From Erythrobacter sp. ANT-B3C2 (GTDB taxonomy: Bacteria; Pseudomonadota; Alphaproteobacteria; Sphingomonadales; Sphingomonadaceae), in assembly GCA_001683845.1 (NCBI GenBank), contig LXQI01000006.1, positions 1 through 64,000 of the forward strand: 64,000 nt of DNA. Direction: 5' to 3'. Below are positions 24,719-33,579 of the stretch, one piece after another. Within the stretch, counting starts at the first letter, position 1. Each line of letters begins with the position of its first letter. The translations under genes were made by a program, and so were the position numbers. The notes below the pieces were generated by a model. That model saw only the letters and a program-made list of their open reading frames with translations, had not been told where the DNA came from and did no database searches.

Positions 24719-25520
24719 CCGCGTCTCCCTTTCCGAGGAACGGCAGACGCTCGCCGCCGAACTGGCGCTCGGCCTGCTGGAACGCGTCGAGCGGCTTGAG
24801 GCCGAGCGCCTGCGGTTCGAGCATGCGCACTTTGCCGATGAGGTCGAGCGCTGGGAGGCGCACGCGGCCGGTTGGGTGGCCGATCTGCCGCCGACGGAAG
24901 CGCCTGCCAGCAGCTGGACGCGGGTAGAGGCGGCGCTCGGTCGGCAGCAGCTGGGCGAGCCGATGGCGCCGGCACCTGCGCAAAGCTCTGACCCCGGCCA
25001 AGGTTGGCAGTTCGCGGCGATGGCTGCCTCGCTGGCCGCCGTGCTGTTCGCCGGATTGTGGCTGACCCAAAGCGGAGACACAGACCCGGCCGACGAGGGC
25101 TTGCTGCGGGCCGAGGCGCCGCGCTTCCCGACCGAGACGCTCAGCGTCGCCCAGATCAGCGGAAAGGATGGCGCCGACTGGCTGGTGAGCGCCGCCTATG
25201 ACGAGGCGGAGGGCACGCTGTACCTGCGGCTGAACGCCATCGAGGGCGGAGACCGGGTGCCCGAATTGTGGGTGATCGGCCCGGCGGGCGTGCCGCGCTC
25301 GCTCGGCTTTGCCGAAGAGAGCGGCTCCCAGGTGATCGTTCTCACCCCAGAGCTTCAGCAGCAGATGATCGCGGGAAGCACGCTGGCCGTCTCGCTGGAG
25401 GAGCCGGCCGCGCAGCCCAGCGATGCTCCTGCCGGGCCAATTTTGGGCACGGCCGTCCTGGCGCCACTGGTCGCTGATGCCGGGCCGACCGGTGCCGCCG
25501 CTGGGGGCGCCACCGGCTGA
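24711..25520 (+). CDS. RskA-like anti-sigma factor
   Basis: The 269-residue product has a cytoplasmic sigma-binding domain (about 1-85, with LAAELALGLLERVERLEAER and a WxxH-like helix), one membrane segment (about 104-120) and the periplasmic RskA C-terminal domain (about 150-250) with YLRLNAIEGGDRVPELWVIG and STLAVSLEEPAAQPS, GPILGTAVL. The GTG at 24711 overlaps the sigma gene, supporting co-translation; the frame remains open upstream but there reads only antisense-like sequence. It would hold the ECF sigma factor at the membrane until an envelope signal cleaves it. Confidence 0.85.
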   Translation: MIDRVSLSEERQTLAAELALGLLERVERLEAERLRFEHAHFADEVERWEAHAAGWVADLPPTEAPASSWTRVEAALGRQQLGEPMAPAPAQSSDPGQGWQFAAMAASLAAVLFAGLWLTQSGDTDPADEGLLRAEAPRFPTETLSVAQISGKDGADWLVSAAYDEAEGTLYLRLNAIEGGDRVPELWVIGPAGVPRSLGFAEESGSQVIVLTPELQQQMIAGSTLAVSLEEPAAQPSDAPAGPILGTAVLAPLVADAGPTGAAAGGATG

Positions 25521-25559
25521 CCTCCGGAACGCGGAGTGAGGCCGGGATACGGGCACCCG

Positions 25560-26074
25560 CCACACCGACGGGGACGAGGCGGCTGTCTTCCACCCAGCAG
25601 TCGGCATAGACGTAGGCTCGCGCCCTGCCGGTCTTCAACCTGCGACCCCGTGGACCGCGATCGAGCCGCGGAATCGTGTGGGTCGGCGAGAGCTTCTGCC
25701 GCGCGCCCAGATGATCGTAGCGAAACAGGCCCAACCGCACGAATCCGGCCGGCCGCGTGTCGTTCAGCTGCGGCAGGACGAAGAGAGCAACCAGATTAGG
25801 TGCGACGCCATGGCCAGCAGCCGCTCGCGCTCGCGGCGGGCTGCGCTATCTCGAATATAGCGAGTTCCGGCTAGTGCGTGAGGCGCTGATCCAGCCTGGT
25901 GCTGGCCGAGGAGGTGTGCTGCGCCAGTTCCTCCTGCTCCACCAGCAGCCCCCGCAGACCGCGCCCAGCGGCATCGCGCGCTATGCCCCCGCCGTTGATG
26001 CCGCCGCCGACGAAGAGGAGATCGAATGGTTCATCGGAGGGGGCGGAGGCGGAGCCGCCTGTTGGGTCGTGCAT
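25560..26074 (-). pseudogene. glpD: glpD (glycerol-3-phosphate dehydrogenase) pseudogene with an internal inversion
   Basis: The minus strand begins like GlpD: FDLLFVGGGINGGGIARDAA (FAD-binding GxGxxG), LLVEQEELAQHTSSASTRL, then hits a stop. The next GlpD segment, GGLRYLEYSEFRLVREALI, is found on the plus strand at about 25836-25892, that is, inverted in place. GlpD then resumes on the minus strand as RERERLLAMASHLIWLL, followed by a frameshift, LGLFRYDHLGARQKLSPT and YADCWVEDSRLV, after which all similarity ends at about 25560. Roughly the last half of the usual 500-residue enzyme is gone. No function is possible. Confidence 0.8.
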
Positions 26075-26365
26075 CCCAGGGCTTTCATGCGGCGCGGCCG
26101 ATCGGCGCGCGGTGGCTCGCAATGAGGGAAACCCGGCCATTGGCGAGGCTCTGGCACGGGTGCTTTTTCGCCAAAGCGGGGCGGTGGGGCGGAACGGACT
26201 GCGCGCCGATCACGCCCGTCGGCCGCGGTTCCCGATTTCCGTGCTCCCAACTTCAGAAGAACGATCAGACGTTACCGATGCTGAACAGGTTGGTGGCCAT
26301 CAGCACCTTCGATACCGCGATCAGCAGGATGCGAGGCTGCACCCACGCCGCCACTGCAGGCAGCC

Positions 26366-27283
26366 CTAATGCTTCGTGCCCGGCTTGAGGTGGAGCAGGC
26401 CGGCGACGACCGCACCCGCAGCGAGGCCGACGATCCCGGCGCAGATCGCGGTGACCAGCCACTCCACGATCGCTGATCCGCCGCCGATCGCCAGTGCGGC
26501 GTGATGGATCGCCTCCTCCAGCCCGGCCAAGCCGAACTCGGCAAGGCCATGAACGAGAATGCCGCCGCCCACCCACAGCATCGCCGCGGTGCCGATCAGC
26601 GCCAGCGCCTTCAGCAGCACCGGCATCGAACGGACCAGCGCGCGGCCCAGCGTGGCGACGGTTCCGTCCTTCTGCATCATGTGCAGCCCAACATCGTCCA
26701 TCTTCACGATCACGGCGACCACGCCATAGACCACGACCGTCACCGCGAGCCCGACCAGCGCCAGCGCGGCGGCCTGCTCGGCCAGCGTGTTGTCGATCAG
26801 CTCGTTGAGCGTGATGACCATGATCTCGGTCGACAGGATGAAGTCGGTGCGGATCGCGCTGCCGACCTGGCGGGCTTCCAGTTCCGCCGGATCGGTGATC
26901 TGGGCGACCTCCTTGATCGCCGAGCGGCCGCTCAGCGACTTGATGATCTTCTCCGCGCCCTCGAAACTCAGGTACAAACCGCCGACCATTAGGATCGGCA
27001 CCAATGCCCAAGGCGCAAAGGCGCTGAGCAGCAGCGCTGCGGGCAAGATGAAGAGCAGCTTGTTGCGCAGCGAGCCGATCGCGATCTTGGCGATGATCGG
27101 CAGTTCTCGCTCGGGCGGCAGGCCGACGACATAGCCCGGCGTCACCGCCGCGTCGTCGATCACGACCCCCACGGTTTTGGTACCGGCCTTGCCGGCGGCC
27201 GCGGCGATATCATCCGCCGACGCCGCTGCCAGCCGGGCCAGCGCGGCGACATCGTCCAGGAGTGCTAGCAAGCCGCCGGCCAT
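26366..27283 (-). CDS. DUF808 family membrane protein
   Basis: The 305-residue product starts with the family signature AGGLLALLDDVAALARLAAA, followed by VGVVIDDAAVTPGYVVG and then PIIAKIAIGSLRNKLLFILP, and has about five hydrophobic segments between residues 90 and 295. DUF808 (YedI-like) proteins are inner-membrane proteins of unknown role. It stands alone with the glpD remnant downstream and the efflux remnants upstream, and looks intact. Confidence 0.85.
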   Translation of the reverse strand: MAGGLLALLDDVAALARLAAASADDIAAAAGKAGTKTVGVVIDDAAVTPGYVVGLPPERELPIIAKIAIGSLRNKLLFILPAALLLSAFAPWALVPILMVGGLYLSFEGAEKIIKSLSGRSAIKEVAQITDPAELEARQVGSAIRTDFILSTEIMVITLNELIDNTLAEQAAALALVGLAVTVVVYGVVAVIVKMDDVGLHMMQKDGTVATLGRALVRSMPVLLKALALIGTAAMLWVGGGILVHGLAEFGLAGLEEAIHHAALAIGGGSAIVEWLVTAICAGIVGLAAGAVVAGLLHLKPGTKH

Positions 27284-27391
27284 CGATGATTCCCTATCTG
27301 TGGGCCGCTGGATTTACTGCCGCTGCTCCCCACGTCCAGTGGCGGTTTCGCGGTTTGCGCCGGATCCGGCCCGGATCGGCCCTGCGCCTGC

Positions 27392-27690
27392 CTATGATGG
27401 GGAAGAGAGAACGGTGCCGGCGGGATTTTCCGTCTCGCCGATCGCCGCATAGAGCGAGATGAACGAACCGGCGAGAGCCGCTTCGCTATCGATCAGCGAC
27501 TGGCGGCTGCTGATCAGCTGGCGCTGCGCATCGAGCACATCGAACAGCGTGGTCAGCCCTTCGCGGTACAGCGCGTTGGATTGCTCGAAGGCGCGTTCGC
27601 TCTCGATGATCGCCTGTTCCAGATCTGCGCTGCGATCCGAATAGGCCTCGATGCCGACCAGCGCATTCTCGACCTCGGCCAGCACCACCA
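27392..27690 (-). pseudogene. 3' remnant of a TolC/NodT-type outer-membrane efflux gene
   Basis: About 98 codons remain: VLAEVENALVGIEAYSDRSA, ALYREGLTTLFDVLDAQRQL, and SQSLIDSEAALAGSFISLYA, the last helical repeat of NodT-family efflux channels and its DVLDAQR motif. The first three quarters of the gene and its signal peptide are missing; the sequence joins directly to the broken pump gene upstream. Confidence 0.85.
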
Positions 27691-27695
27691 GGATC

Positions 27696-28677
27696 GACTG
27701 ATCAGCACCTCGCGCACTGAGATTTTGATGAACTCGGCATCGTCGGAGATGACCCGTATGTTGATATCCGCAAAGCGCTGGTCGGCGCGCTCGGCCGCCG
27801 CGCGCACCGCATCGGAAATCTCGATTGTGTTCGATCCTGCCTGCCGGATCACGCCCAGGCCGATCACCGGCTCTCCGTTCAGCCGCACGAAGCTGGTCGC
27901 ATCGGCCGGGGCGAAATAGGCCTCGGCCACGTCGCCCACCCGGGTCGCATCGCGAATGATCACATCCTTGATCAATTCGGGCGTGCCGGCAGTGGCTTCG
28001 GCGCGCACAATCAATTCCTGCACGTTCGAGCGAAAGCTGCCCACCGGCACATCGAACGGCGCCCCGCCCAGTGCGTCGGCCACGTCGGAGATCGTCAGGC
28101 CGAAGCGGTTCAGCCGCTGTGGGTTTATCGCCACGCGCAATTGCTGCGGGCGCGAGCCGAATTGGTCGATACTGGCCACGCCGTCAGCGGTCAGCAGTGC
28201 GGGCACGATGTCGTTGTCGACAATCTGGGTCAGCGCCGCGACATCGTAGACCTCGCTGGAAACGGCCAGCGTCATGATCGAGGAGGCATCCGCGTCGGCC
28301 TTGACCACGCGGACCTGCTCCACCCGGTCGGGCAGTTCGCGAGTGACCCGGCTGACCGCCTCGCGGATATCGGCTGCGGCGACATCCAGATTGGTACCGG
28401 GGTTGAACTCGATGCGGATGCGCGAGCTGTTTTCCTCGCTGGAGGAGCGGATCTCGCGCACGCCGCTCACGCGTGCCGCCGCATCCTCCAGGACGCTGGT
28501 CACTTCGGTGTCCATCGTCTCCGGAGCGGCACCCGGGAAGGTGGCGCTCACGGTGACGATCGGCCGGTCAACATTGGGCAATTCGCGCACCTCGACCCCG
28601 TAGAAGGCGGCGATGCCGGCCATCACCATCAGCAGGTTCAGGACCACGATCAGCAGCGGCCGCTTGACCGCCAGCAT
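27696..28677 (-). pseudogene. 5' remnant of an RND efflux pump gene (AcrB/MdtB type)
   Basis: About 325 codons of an RND inner-membrane pump are intact: the first membrane helix (RPLLIVVLNLLMVMAGIAAF), the VRELPNVDRPIVTVSATFPG loop, AAPETMDTEVTSVLEDA, and the porter subdomains up to DAEFIKISVREVLIS, where helix 2 should begin. There the frame runs out of register into the outer-membrane channel remnant. Roughly 700 residues of the usual 1,030 are lost. ATG at 28677 is the natural start; the longer open frame to 28860 overlaps the adaptor gene. Confidence 0.88.
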
Positions 28678-28712
28678 CGGCAGGTCGTTGGCTTCCTCGG
28701 TCAGCTTCCGGC

Positions 28713-29791
28713 TCAGCTTCCGGCTCCCGGTGCGGAGGCTGGTCGTACCTGCACCTGACGCGGCGCTTGGCGCATCGGCTGCACCAGTTCGACCCGCTGG
28801 CCTTCGCGGACCTTCTGCACGCCTCGATGATGACCAGGTCCGTGGGGCGCAGCGCCGCATCGATCAGCGCCATTCCGTCGCGGCGCGCGGCGATGGTGAG
28901 CGGCACCCGCTCGGCCAGGCCTTCGCGAACCACCCACATGTACGATCCCTCGCCGCCCCAGACGATCGCCTGCTCGGGTACCGCCGGGCGGGTTTCGCCT
29001 GCGCCTTGGAACTGCACGCGAAAGCTCATGCCGGGGCGCAGCCGGTCGTCGGAATTATCGACTTGGGTGCGCACGGTGTAGCTGCGCTGGTCGGAGGCGA
29101 TTGCACTCCCGACGGCGGTCACCCGCCCCCGAATGGTGCGGCCCGGATCGGAGAAGGGCGTCACGCTTACCACGCTTCCGGGGTCGAGTCGGGCAAAGGC
29201 GCTCTCCGGGGCCGGGAACTCGACGAACAGCACGCCGCGCCGATCGAGCTGAGCGATCACCGTATCCGGGCCGATGCGGTCACCCACATCGATATCGGTC
29301 AGGCCGATATGGCCGGAGAACGGCGCCCGCACCGTACGGTCGGCCAGCACGGCCTGCGCTTGTTCCAGCGCCACCCTGGCCGAGGCCAGCGCGGTTTCCC
29401 CGGCCTCGATCTGGCTGTCGGAGATCGCGCCCGTGTCCTCGATCCGGCGGTACCGGGCAAGCAATTGAGAGGCTTCCTGCACCTGCACCTGCGCCAGGTC
29501 CACGGCCAGCTGCTCGCGCCGCCGGTCGAGCACCACCAGCGGGGCGCCCTGCCGCACGTAATCGCCAGGCGAGAAATTAACCGAGCGGACCTGCCCCGCG
29601 CTTTCGGGATATAACTGGGCCGAGGTCTGCGCGCGGGCGGAGCCGACCGCCTCGATCTGCAGCTGCTCGTCGAGCATCTGCGGGCGTTCCGCCACCACCG
29701 CCACTGGTGCGCGCGGGGTCTTCTTGGGCTCGCCAGCGCACCCTGCTGCAATGACGAGAGACGACAGGGTAAGCAGGGAACAGCGTCGCAT
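28713..29791 (-). pseudogene. Frameshifted RND periplasmic adaptor (HlyD/AcrA family)
   Basis: The start is intact: a lipobox (SSLVIAAGC), the lipoyl half (QTSAQLYPESAGQVRSVNFS, PGDYVRQGAPLVVLD), a coiled-coil hairpin (about 95-165) and the second lipoyl half (APFSGHIGLTDIDVGDRIGP). Near 28832 one G appears missing: GAG GCG TGC reads where GAG GGC GTG is expected. The true ending, GVQKVREGQRVELVQPMRQ followed by a stop at 28713, is found in the next frame. The broken frame runs on into the pump gene, giving a spurious adaptor-pump fusion. If the base is a sequencing error the adaptor would be complete, but its pump is not. Confidence 0.8.
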
Positions 29792-29923
29792 GCGCGCTCC
29801 TTGCCCGAGCACTTGCGGCAATACCAGTCGCACAATTGTATCGCGTGCAAGGCAACGCCGCCTTCTCGCCCGCGCCTTGTTGAAGAGCGCGTCCGTGCTC
29901 GCCGGAGCCTATTCTGGAGCGCC

Positions 29924-30814
29924 TCAGCAGCGGGCGATCAGGGCGTCGAGCATCCAGGTGCTGGCCGGCCCGGGCCGGCTGTCTTTCCGCCAGAGTGCAT
30001 GGAGCGTGTAATTTACCCCAGCGGCCTCCGGGATCGACAGCGCCCGCAGCCGGCCGGCGGCGAGATCATCCTTAACAACATGGCGTGGCATGTTGCCCCA
30101 GCCGATCCCCTCCAGCAGCAGCGCGTGCTTGGCCCCCAGATCCGCTAGCCGCCAAGTGCGCGGGCTGAGGACCGAGAACTCGCGACCTTCGGTGAGCGGC
30201 GAGCGGTCGGTCAGCACCAGCTGTAGGTGCTGCCGCGTTTCACCCGGTGCAATCGCCGCAAGCTGGGCGAGGCTGTGCGAAGGCGCGGCCACCGGCACCA
30301 GCTCGACGCTGCCGACCGCCCGGCGCTCCAATTCCGGCAAATCGAGAATGTCGGGCCCGGCAATCGCGAGATCGGCCCGCTTGTCCAGTACCAGCGCCGC
30401 CACCGCTCCGAGCGCCTCGACGTGCAGCCGCAGATTGACGGTCGGGAAGGCTTCCTGGAACTCGCGCAACACACCCGCGATGGTGCTGCTCGGGACCATC
30501 ACGTCCACCGCCAGCGCAACTTCGGTCTCCAGCCCCTGCCGCACGCCCCGGGCCCGCGCCAGCAAGCCATCGGTCTCGTCGATCACCGCGCGGGCATCGG
30601 CCAGCAGCGCCCGCCCGGGCTCGGTCAGTTCGGGTCGCCGCGAGCCCCTGCGGTTGAACAGCGAAAGGCCGAGCTGCGCTTCGAGCGCGCCGATCCCGTA
30701 GCTGACCACCGAGAGCGCCCGCCCGAGCTTGCGCGCGGCCCGCTTGAAGCTGCCCTCATCCGCCACAGCGATGAAGATGCGCAGCTGGTCGAGCGTGGGC
30801 TGGCCGATCTCCAC
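29924..30814 (-). CDS. LysR family transcriptional regulator
   Basis: The 296-residue protein has the LysR winged helix at the start (about 6-65: LDQLRIFIAVADEGSFKRAA, FNRRGSRRPELTEPGRALL) and an effector-binding domain (about 90-290: VPSSTIAGVLREFQEAFPTV, LRLHVEALG and the LEGIGWGNMPRHVV motif). It is divergent from the pirin gene with a 101-base gap, a standard arrangement in which it controls the pirin/FMN-reductase genes in response to oxidative or electrophile stress. The ligand is unknown. Confidence 0.9.
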   Translation of the reverse strand: MEIGQPTLDQLRIFIAVADEGSFKRAARKLGRALSVVSYGIGALEAQLGLSLFNRRGSRRPELTEPGRALLADARAVIDETDGLLARARGVRQGLETEVALAVDVMVPSSTIAGVLREFQEAFPTVNLRLHVEALGAVAALVLDKRADLAIAGPDILDLPELERRAVGSVELVPVAAPSHSLAQLAAIAPGETRQHLQLVLTDRSPLTEGREFSVLSPRTWRLADLGAKHALLLEGIGWGNMPRHVVKDDLAAGRLRALSIPEAAGVNYTLHALWRKDSRPGPASTWMLDALIARC

Positions 30815-30915
30815 CGTTCAACTCCGTCGATCAACATGAGCGTCTTTATCCCGGTTTTGCATCCAGTCTGCAAGCGCCACATGGGCATCAACCAAACACA
30901 CGGAGGCAACTGGCC

Positions 30916-31614
30916 ATGATCGAACGAAGAGCATTCGAAAGCCTCGGCACAGCCAATCACGGTTGGCTTGATGCCCATCACCATTTCTCCTTCGCCGAAT
31001 ACCACGAGCTGAGCCGCACCAACTGGGGCCAGCTGCGCGTCTGGAACGACGACATCATTGCCGCCAAGTCCGGCTTTCCGCCGCACCCGCATAGCGACAT
31101 GGAAATCATCACCTATGTCCGCAAAGGCGCGATCACCCATCAGGACAGCCTGGGCAACACAGGGCGGACCGAGGCCGGCGACGTCCAGGTGATGTCTGCC
31201 GGAAGCGGGGTGACTCACGCCGAATACAACATGGAGGACGAGCCCACTCAGATCTTCCAGATCTGGATCATCCCCGACCAGCGCGGCGGTGAGCCGAGCT
31301 GGGGCGCACGGCCGTTTCCCAAGGGCGACCGGACCGGCCGCTTCGTTACCCTCGCTTCGGGCTTCGCGGCCGACGAGGGCAGCCTCCCGATCCGCACCCA
31401 GGCGCGGGTGCTGAGGGCCAGCCTGAAGGCCGGCGAAACGGTGAGCTACGACACCACCGCCGACCGACACCTCTATCTGGTGCCCGCCACCGGCAAGGTC
31501 CGGATCGGAGACGTGGAGTTCAGCGCCCGCGACGGCGCCGCGATCACCGGGCTGAACCAGATCGCGGTGACTGCTCTGGAAGATAGCGAATTGGTCATGG
31601 TCGACGCGCGCTAG
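30916..31614 (+). CDS. Pirin family protein
   Basis: The 232-residue bicupin keeps the metal site of the first cupin: HPHSDMEIITYV (two His), TH in GAITHQDSLG, the SAGSGVTHAEYN motif with its His and Glu. Bacterial pirins such as YhhW bind iron or another metal and some oxidise quercetin; others act as redox-sensing partners. GGAGG lies nine bases before the ATG. The FMN reductase gene follows 68 bases downstream and the LysR regulator is divergent, so this is a redox-response module. The exact reaction is not shown by the sequence. Confidence 0.92.
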   Translation: MIERRAFESLGTANHGWLDAHHHFSFAEYHELSRTNWGQLRVWNDDIIAAKSGFPPHPHSDMEIITYVRKGAITHQDSLGNTGRTEAGDVQVMSAGSGVTHAEYNMEDEPTQIFQIWIIPDQRGGEPSWGARPFPKGDRTGRFVTLASGFAADEGSLPIRTQARVLRASLKAGETVSYDTTADRHLYLVPATGKVRIGDVEFSARDGAAITGLNQIAVTALEDSELVMVDAR

Positions 31615-31682
31615 GCAGCGCCCAACCCGCCGGTGAGCCGCGACCTTTCGGCTCGCCGTCTCGAAAGAAACGGAGAACAGCA

Positions 31683-32261
31683 ATGTCACAGCCCTACAAG
31701 GTCGGCGTGCTCGTCGGCAGCCTGCGCCGCGAATCGATCAATCGGAAGGCGGCCCAGGCGCTCGCCCAACTGGCACCGGACGGTCTTGCACTGGACATCA
31801 TCGAGATCGGCGATCTGCCGTTCTACGACGAGGATGTCGAAAAAGCCGGCGCGCCCGAGCCATGGACCCGGTTCCGCAAGCAGGTTGCCGGGTCCGACGC
31901 GATCCTGTTCGTCAGCCCCGAGTACAACCGCTCGGTGCCCGCTGTGCTCAAGAACGCAATCGACGTTGGCTCCCGCCCCTACGGCAGCAGCGCATGGGCC
32001 AAGAAGCCGGCGGCCGTGATGACCCTTTCGCCAGGCGCGTTGGGCGGCTTTGGCGCCAACCATCATTTGCGGCAATCGCTGGTGTTCCTCGACATGCCAG
32101 TGCTCCAGCAGCCTGAAGCTTATGTTGGCGGTGGATTCACCCTGTTCGGGGAGACCGGCGATTTGGTGGCGGAGGACAAGACGGTGTTCTTCCAGAGCTT
32201 CATCGACGCCTTTGCAGCCTGGATCGAGCGCACTGCGGCCGAGCCGAAAGCTACCGCGTGA
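31683..32261 (+). CDS. NADPH-dependent FMN reductase family protein
   Basis: A 192-residue flavodoxin-fold oxidoreductase of the SsuE/YieF group. The phosphate loop GSLRRESINRKAAQAL (about 12-27) binds FMN, and the second flavin motif SPEYNRSVPAVLKNAID (about 80-96) is complete, with KPAAVMTLSPGALGGFGANH after it. Such enzymes reduce quinones, azo dyes or chromate using NAD(P)H. GGAGA lies close before the ATG. It follows pirin in the same direction and ends in a hairpin overlapping its stop codon. Confidence 0.92.
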   Translation: MSQPYKVGVLVGSLRRESINRKAAQALAQLAPDGLALDIIEIGDLPFYDEDVEKAGAPEPWTRFRKQVAGSDAILFVSPEYNRSVPAVLKNAIDVGSRPYGSSAWAKKPAAVMTLSPGALGGFGANHHLRQSLVFLDMPVLQQPEAYVGGGFTLFGETGDLVAEDKTVFFQSFIDAFAAWIERTAAEPKATA

Positions 32262-32274
32262 CGGCCTGCCGTCA
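32259..32274 (+). terminator. Short hairpin after the pirin/FMN-reductase genes
   Basis: A perfect seven-base stem (TGACGGC with GCCGTCA) closes on a two-base loop and is followed by TTT. The stop codon of the FMN reductase forms the left end of the stem. The T tract is short, so termination may be weak. Confidence 0.4.
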
Positions 32275-32500
32275 TTTCGGCCACACTTCACACCGATAAT
32301 ACCGGCAGCATCGCACGCAGGGCACCTCGCCAGAACACCGCCATGCCGCTAAGGCTGCCCCCTGACGCCCGCCGGCCCCGGCCGGCGGCGCGTCGGTGGG
32401 TCGCTGATCGAGGTTCCTGCTGCAATCGTTCCACTCACCGGATGCGACGCTGATCGAGCGGATCCGCGACAATTTCGGGCGCCGCGCGGTCGGAATTACC

Positions 32501-33214
32501 GTGGCTTTGGCGCTGGAGGTATTGATCCTTCTGCTGCTGCTGACGCTCGGAACCTCCGATGCCGGACGCGAGCAGCGTGGCCCAACGCTCACCACCATCG
32601 ACGCGAGCCCGCCGGCGCAGGAGCCGGTTGAGGACCCCGAACCCGAGCCGGCGCCCAGCGATCCTGAACCGCAGCCGAGCGCCGCACAGCCGCAACCGAC
32701 CTTGCCGGAGCCGAACCTGTCCGTGGACCCGGCGCCGAGCCCGCCCGCCATCGTCCCGCTGCGCCCGCAACAACCGGCCCCAGCCGTCACAGCGTCACCC
32801 AGCCCGCAACAACCGGGGGCCGCGCCGCAAACGGTTCTGGGCCCCGTGCAGGGCCCGCCGGTGGGGCCCGCCGACCGGGGCGCAGGGGCGGATACTGAAA
32901 TTGTGGGAACGGCCCCCAATGGCGAGCCGCTCTACGCCGCTGCCTGGTATCGGCGGCCCTATCCCGACGAATTGCGGGGCTATCTGTCCACGGCGAGCGG
33001 ACCCGGATGGGGCCTGATCGCCTGCCGCACGGTTGCGGAATACAGGGTGGAGGACTGCGTTGCGCTGGAAGAATCGCCCCGGGGCTCGAACATTTCGCGC
33101 TCGGTGCTAGCCGCGTCCTGGCAGTTCCGGGTTCGCCCGCCGCGCGTGGGCGGTCGCTCGCTGGTAGGAACCTGGGTGAGGATCCGGATCGATTACGATC
33201 TGCGCTCGCGCTAG
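32501..33214 (+). CDS. TonB-like protein of sphingomonad type
   Basis: The product has a membrane anchor (VLILLLLLTLG), a Pro/Glu-rich rod (about 28-120, many EP/PQ pairs) and a globular end (about 135-237) with YAAAWYRRPYPDELRGYL, GWGLIACRTVAEYRVEDCVA and ASWQFRVRPPRVGG, a pattern I associate with TonB-like energy-coupling proteins of sphingomonads. The first usable start is GTG 32501, which cuts into the anchor. The frame continues upstream to an ACG at 32447 that would give a basic start (LIERIRDNFGRRAVG); if that was once ATG the gene has a mutated start. Two cysteines in the last domain may pair. Confidence 0.65.
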   Translation: MALALEVLILLLLLTLGTSDAGREQRGPTLTTIDASPPAQEPVEDPEPEPAPSDPEPQPSAAQPQPTLPEPNLSVDPAPSPPAIVPLRPQQPAPAVTASPSPQQPGAAPQTVLGPVQGPPVGPADRGAGADTEIVGTAPNGEPLYAAAWYRRPYPDELRGYLSTASGPGWGLIACRTVAEYRVEDCVALEESPRGSNISRSVLAASWQFRVRPPRVGGRSLVGTWVRIRIDYDLRSR

Positions 33215-33579
33215 CCGGCCCTCCCGCACCGTGTGCGGAAGTTCGGCGCGGTATGATCGTCTGTTCAAATACTAGCGGGCAGACTGCTGGGCTGTTTGGC
33301 GGAGGCAGATTGGCTAAGCAGCGCATCTGATATTTGGAGAGCCCACCCTTATCGAACGGCAGAGCAGGCCAAGATCATCACCGACCATTTCGCCGAAGGC
33401 CATGGTGGCATCCGCGCCTCCGCGGTGGCACCACCTCGGGCCGGTGATCCACGGCTACACGAAGCGACCCGGGCGCAGCTCCCGCTCGTTTGGCACGGCC
33501 CATGTTGTGGCAGGCAATGGTCCCGAGCGCCGATCCGGCGGGCCAGTTCCAGACCAGTCCGCCGATCTGCCCAATCGGC
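33215..33579. other. Intergenic region, nothing recognised
   Basis: About 365 bases between the converging TonB-like and nucleoside transporter genes. Short open frames occur on both strands but none has a ribosome site or family resemblance. No terminator-like hairpin was noticed. Confidence 0.4.

Noticed and set aside
28705-28731. Short 12-base tandem repeat near the adaptor/pump junction (CAGCTTCCGGCT twice)
   Set aside because: Lies in the short overlap between stop and start codons and encodes a simple RKL repeat; no sign of wider function.
28568-29833. Apparent fusion of the efflux adaptor with the pump
   Set aside because: A missing base near 28832 shifts the adaptor frame; the correct ending is in the next frame, so the fusion is an artefact of the frameshift.
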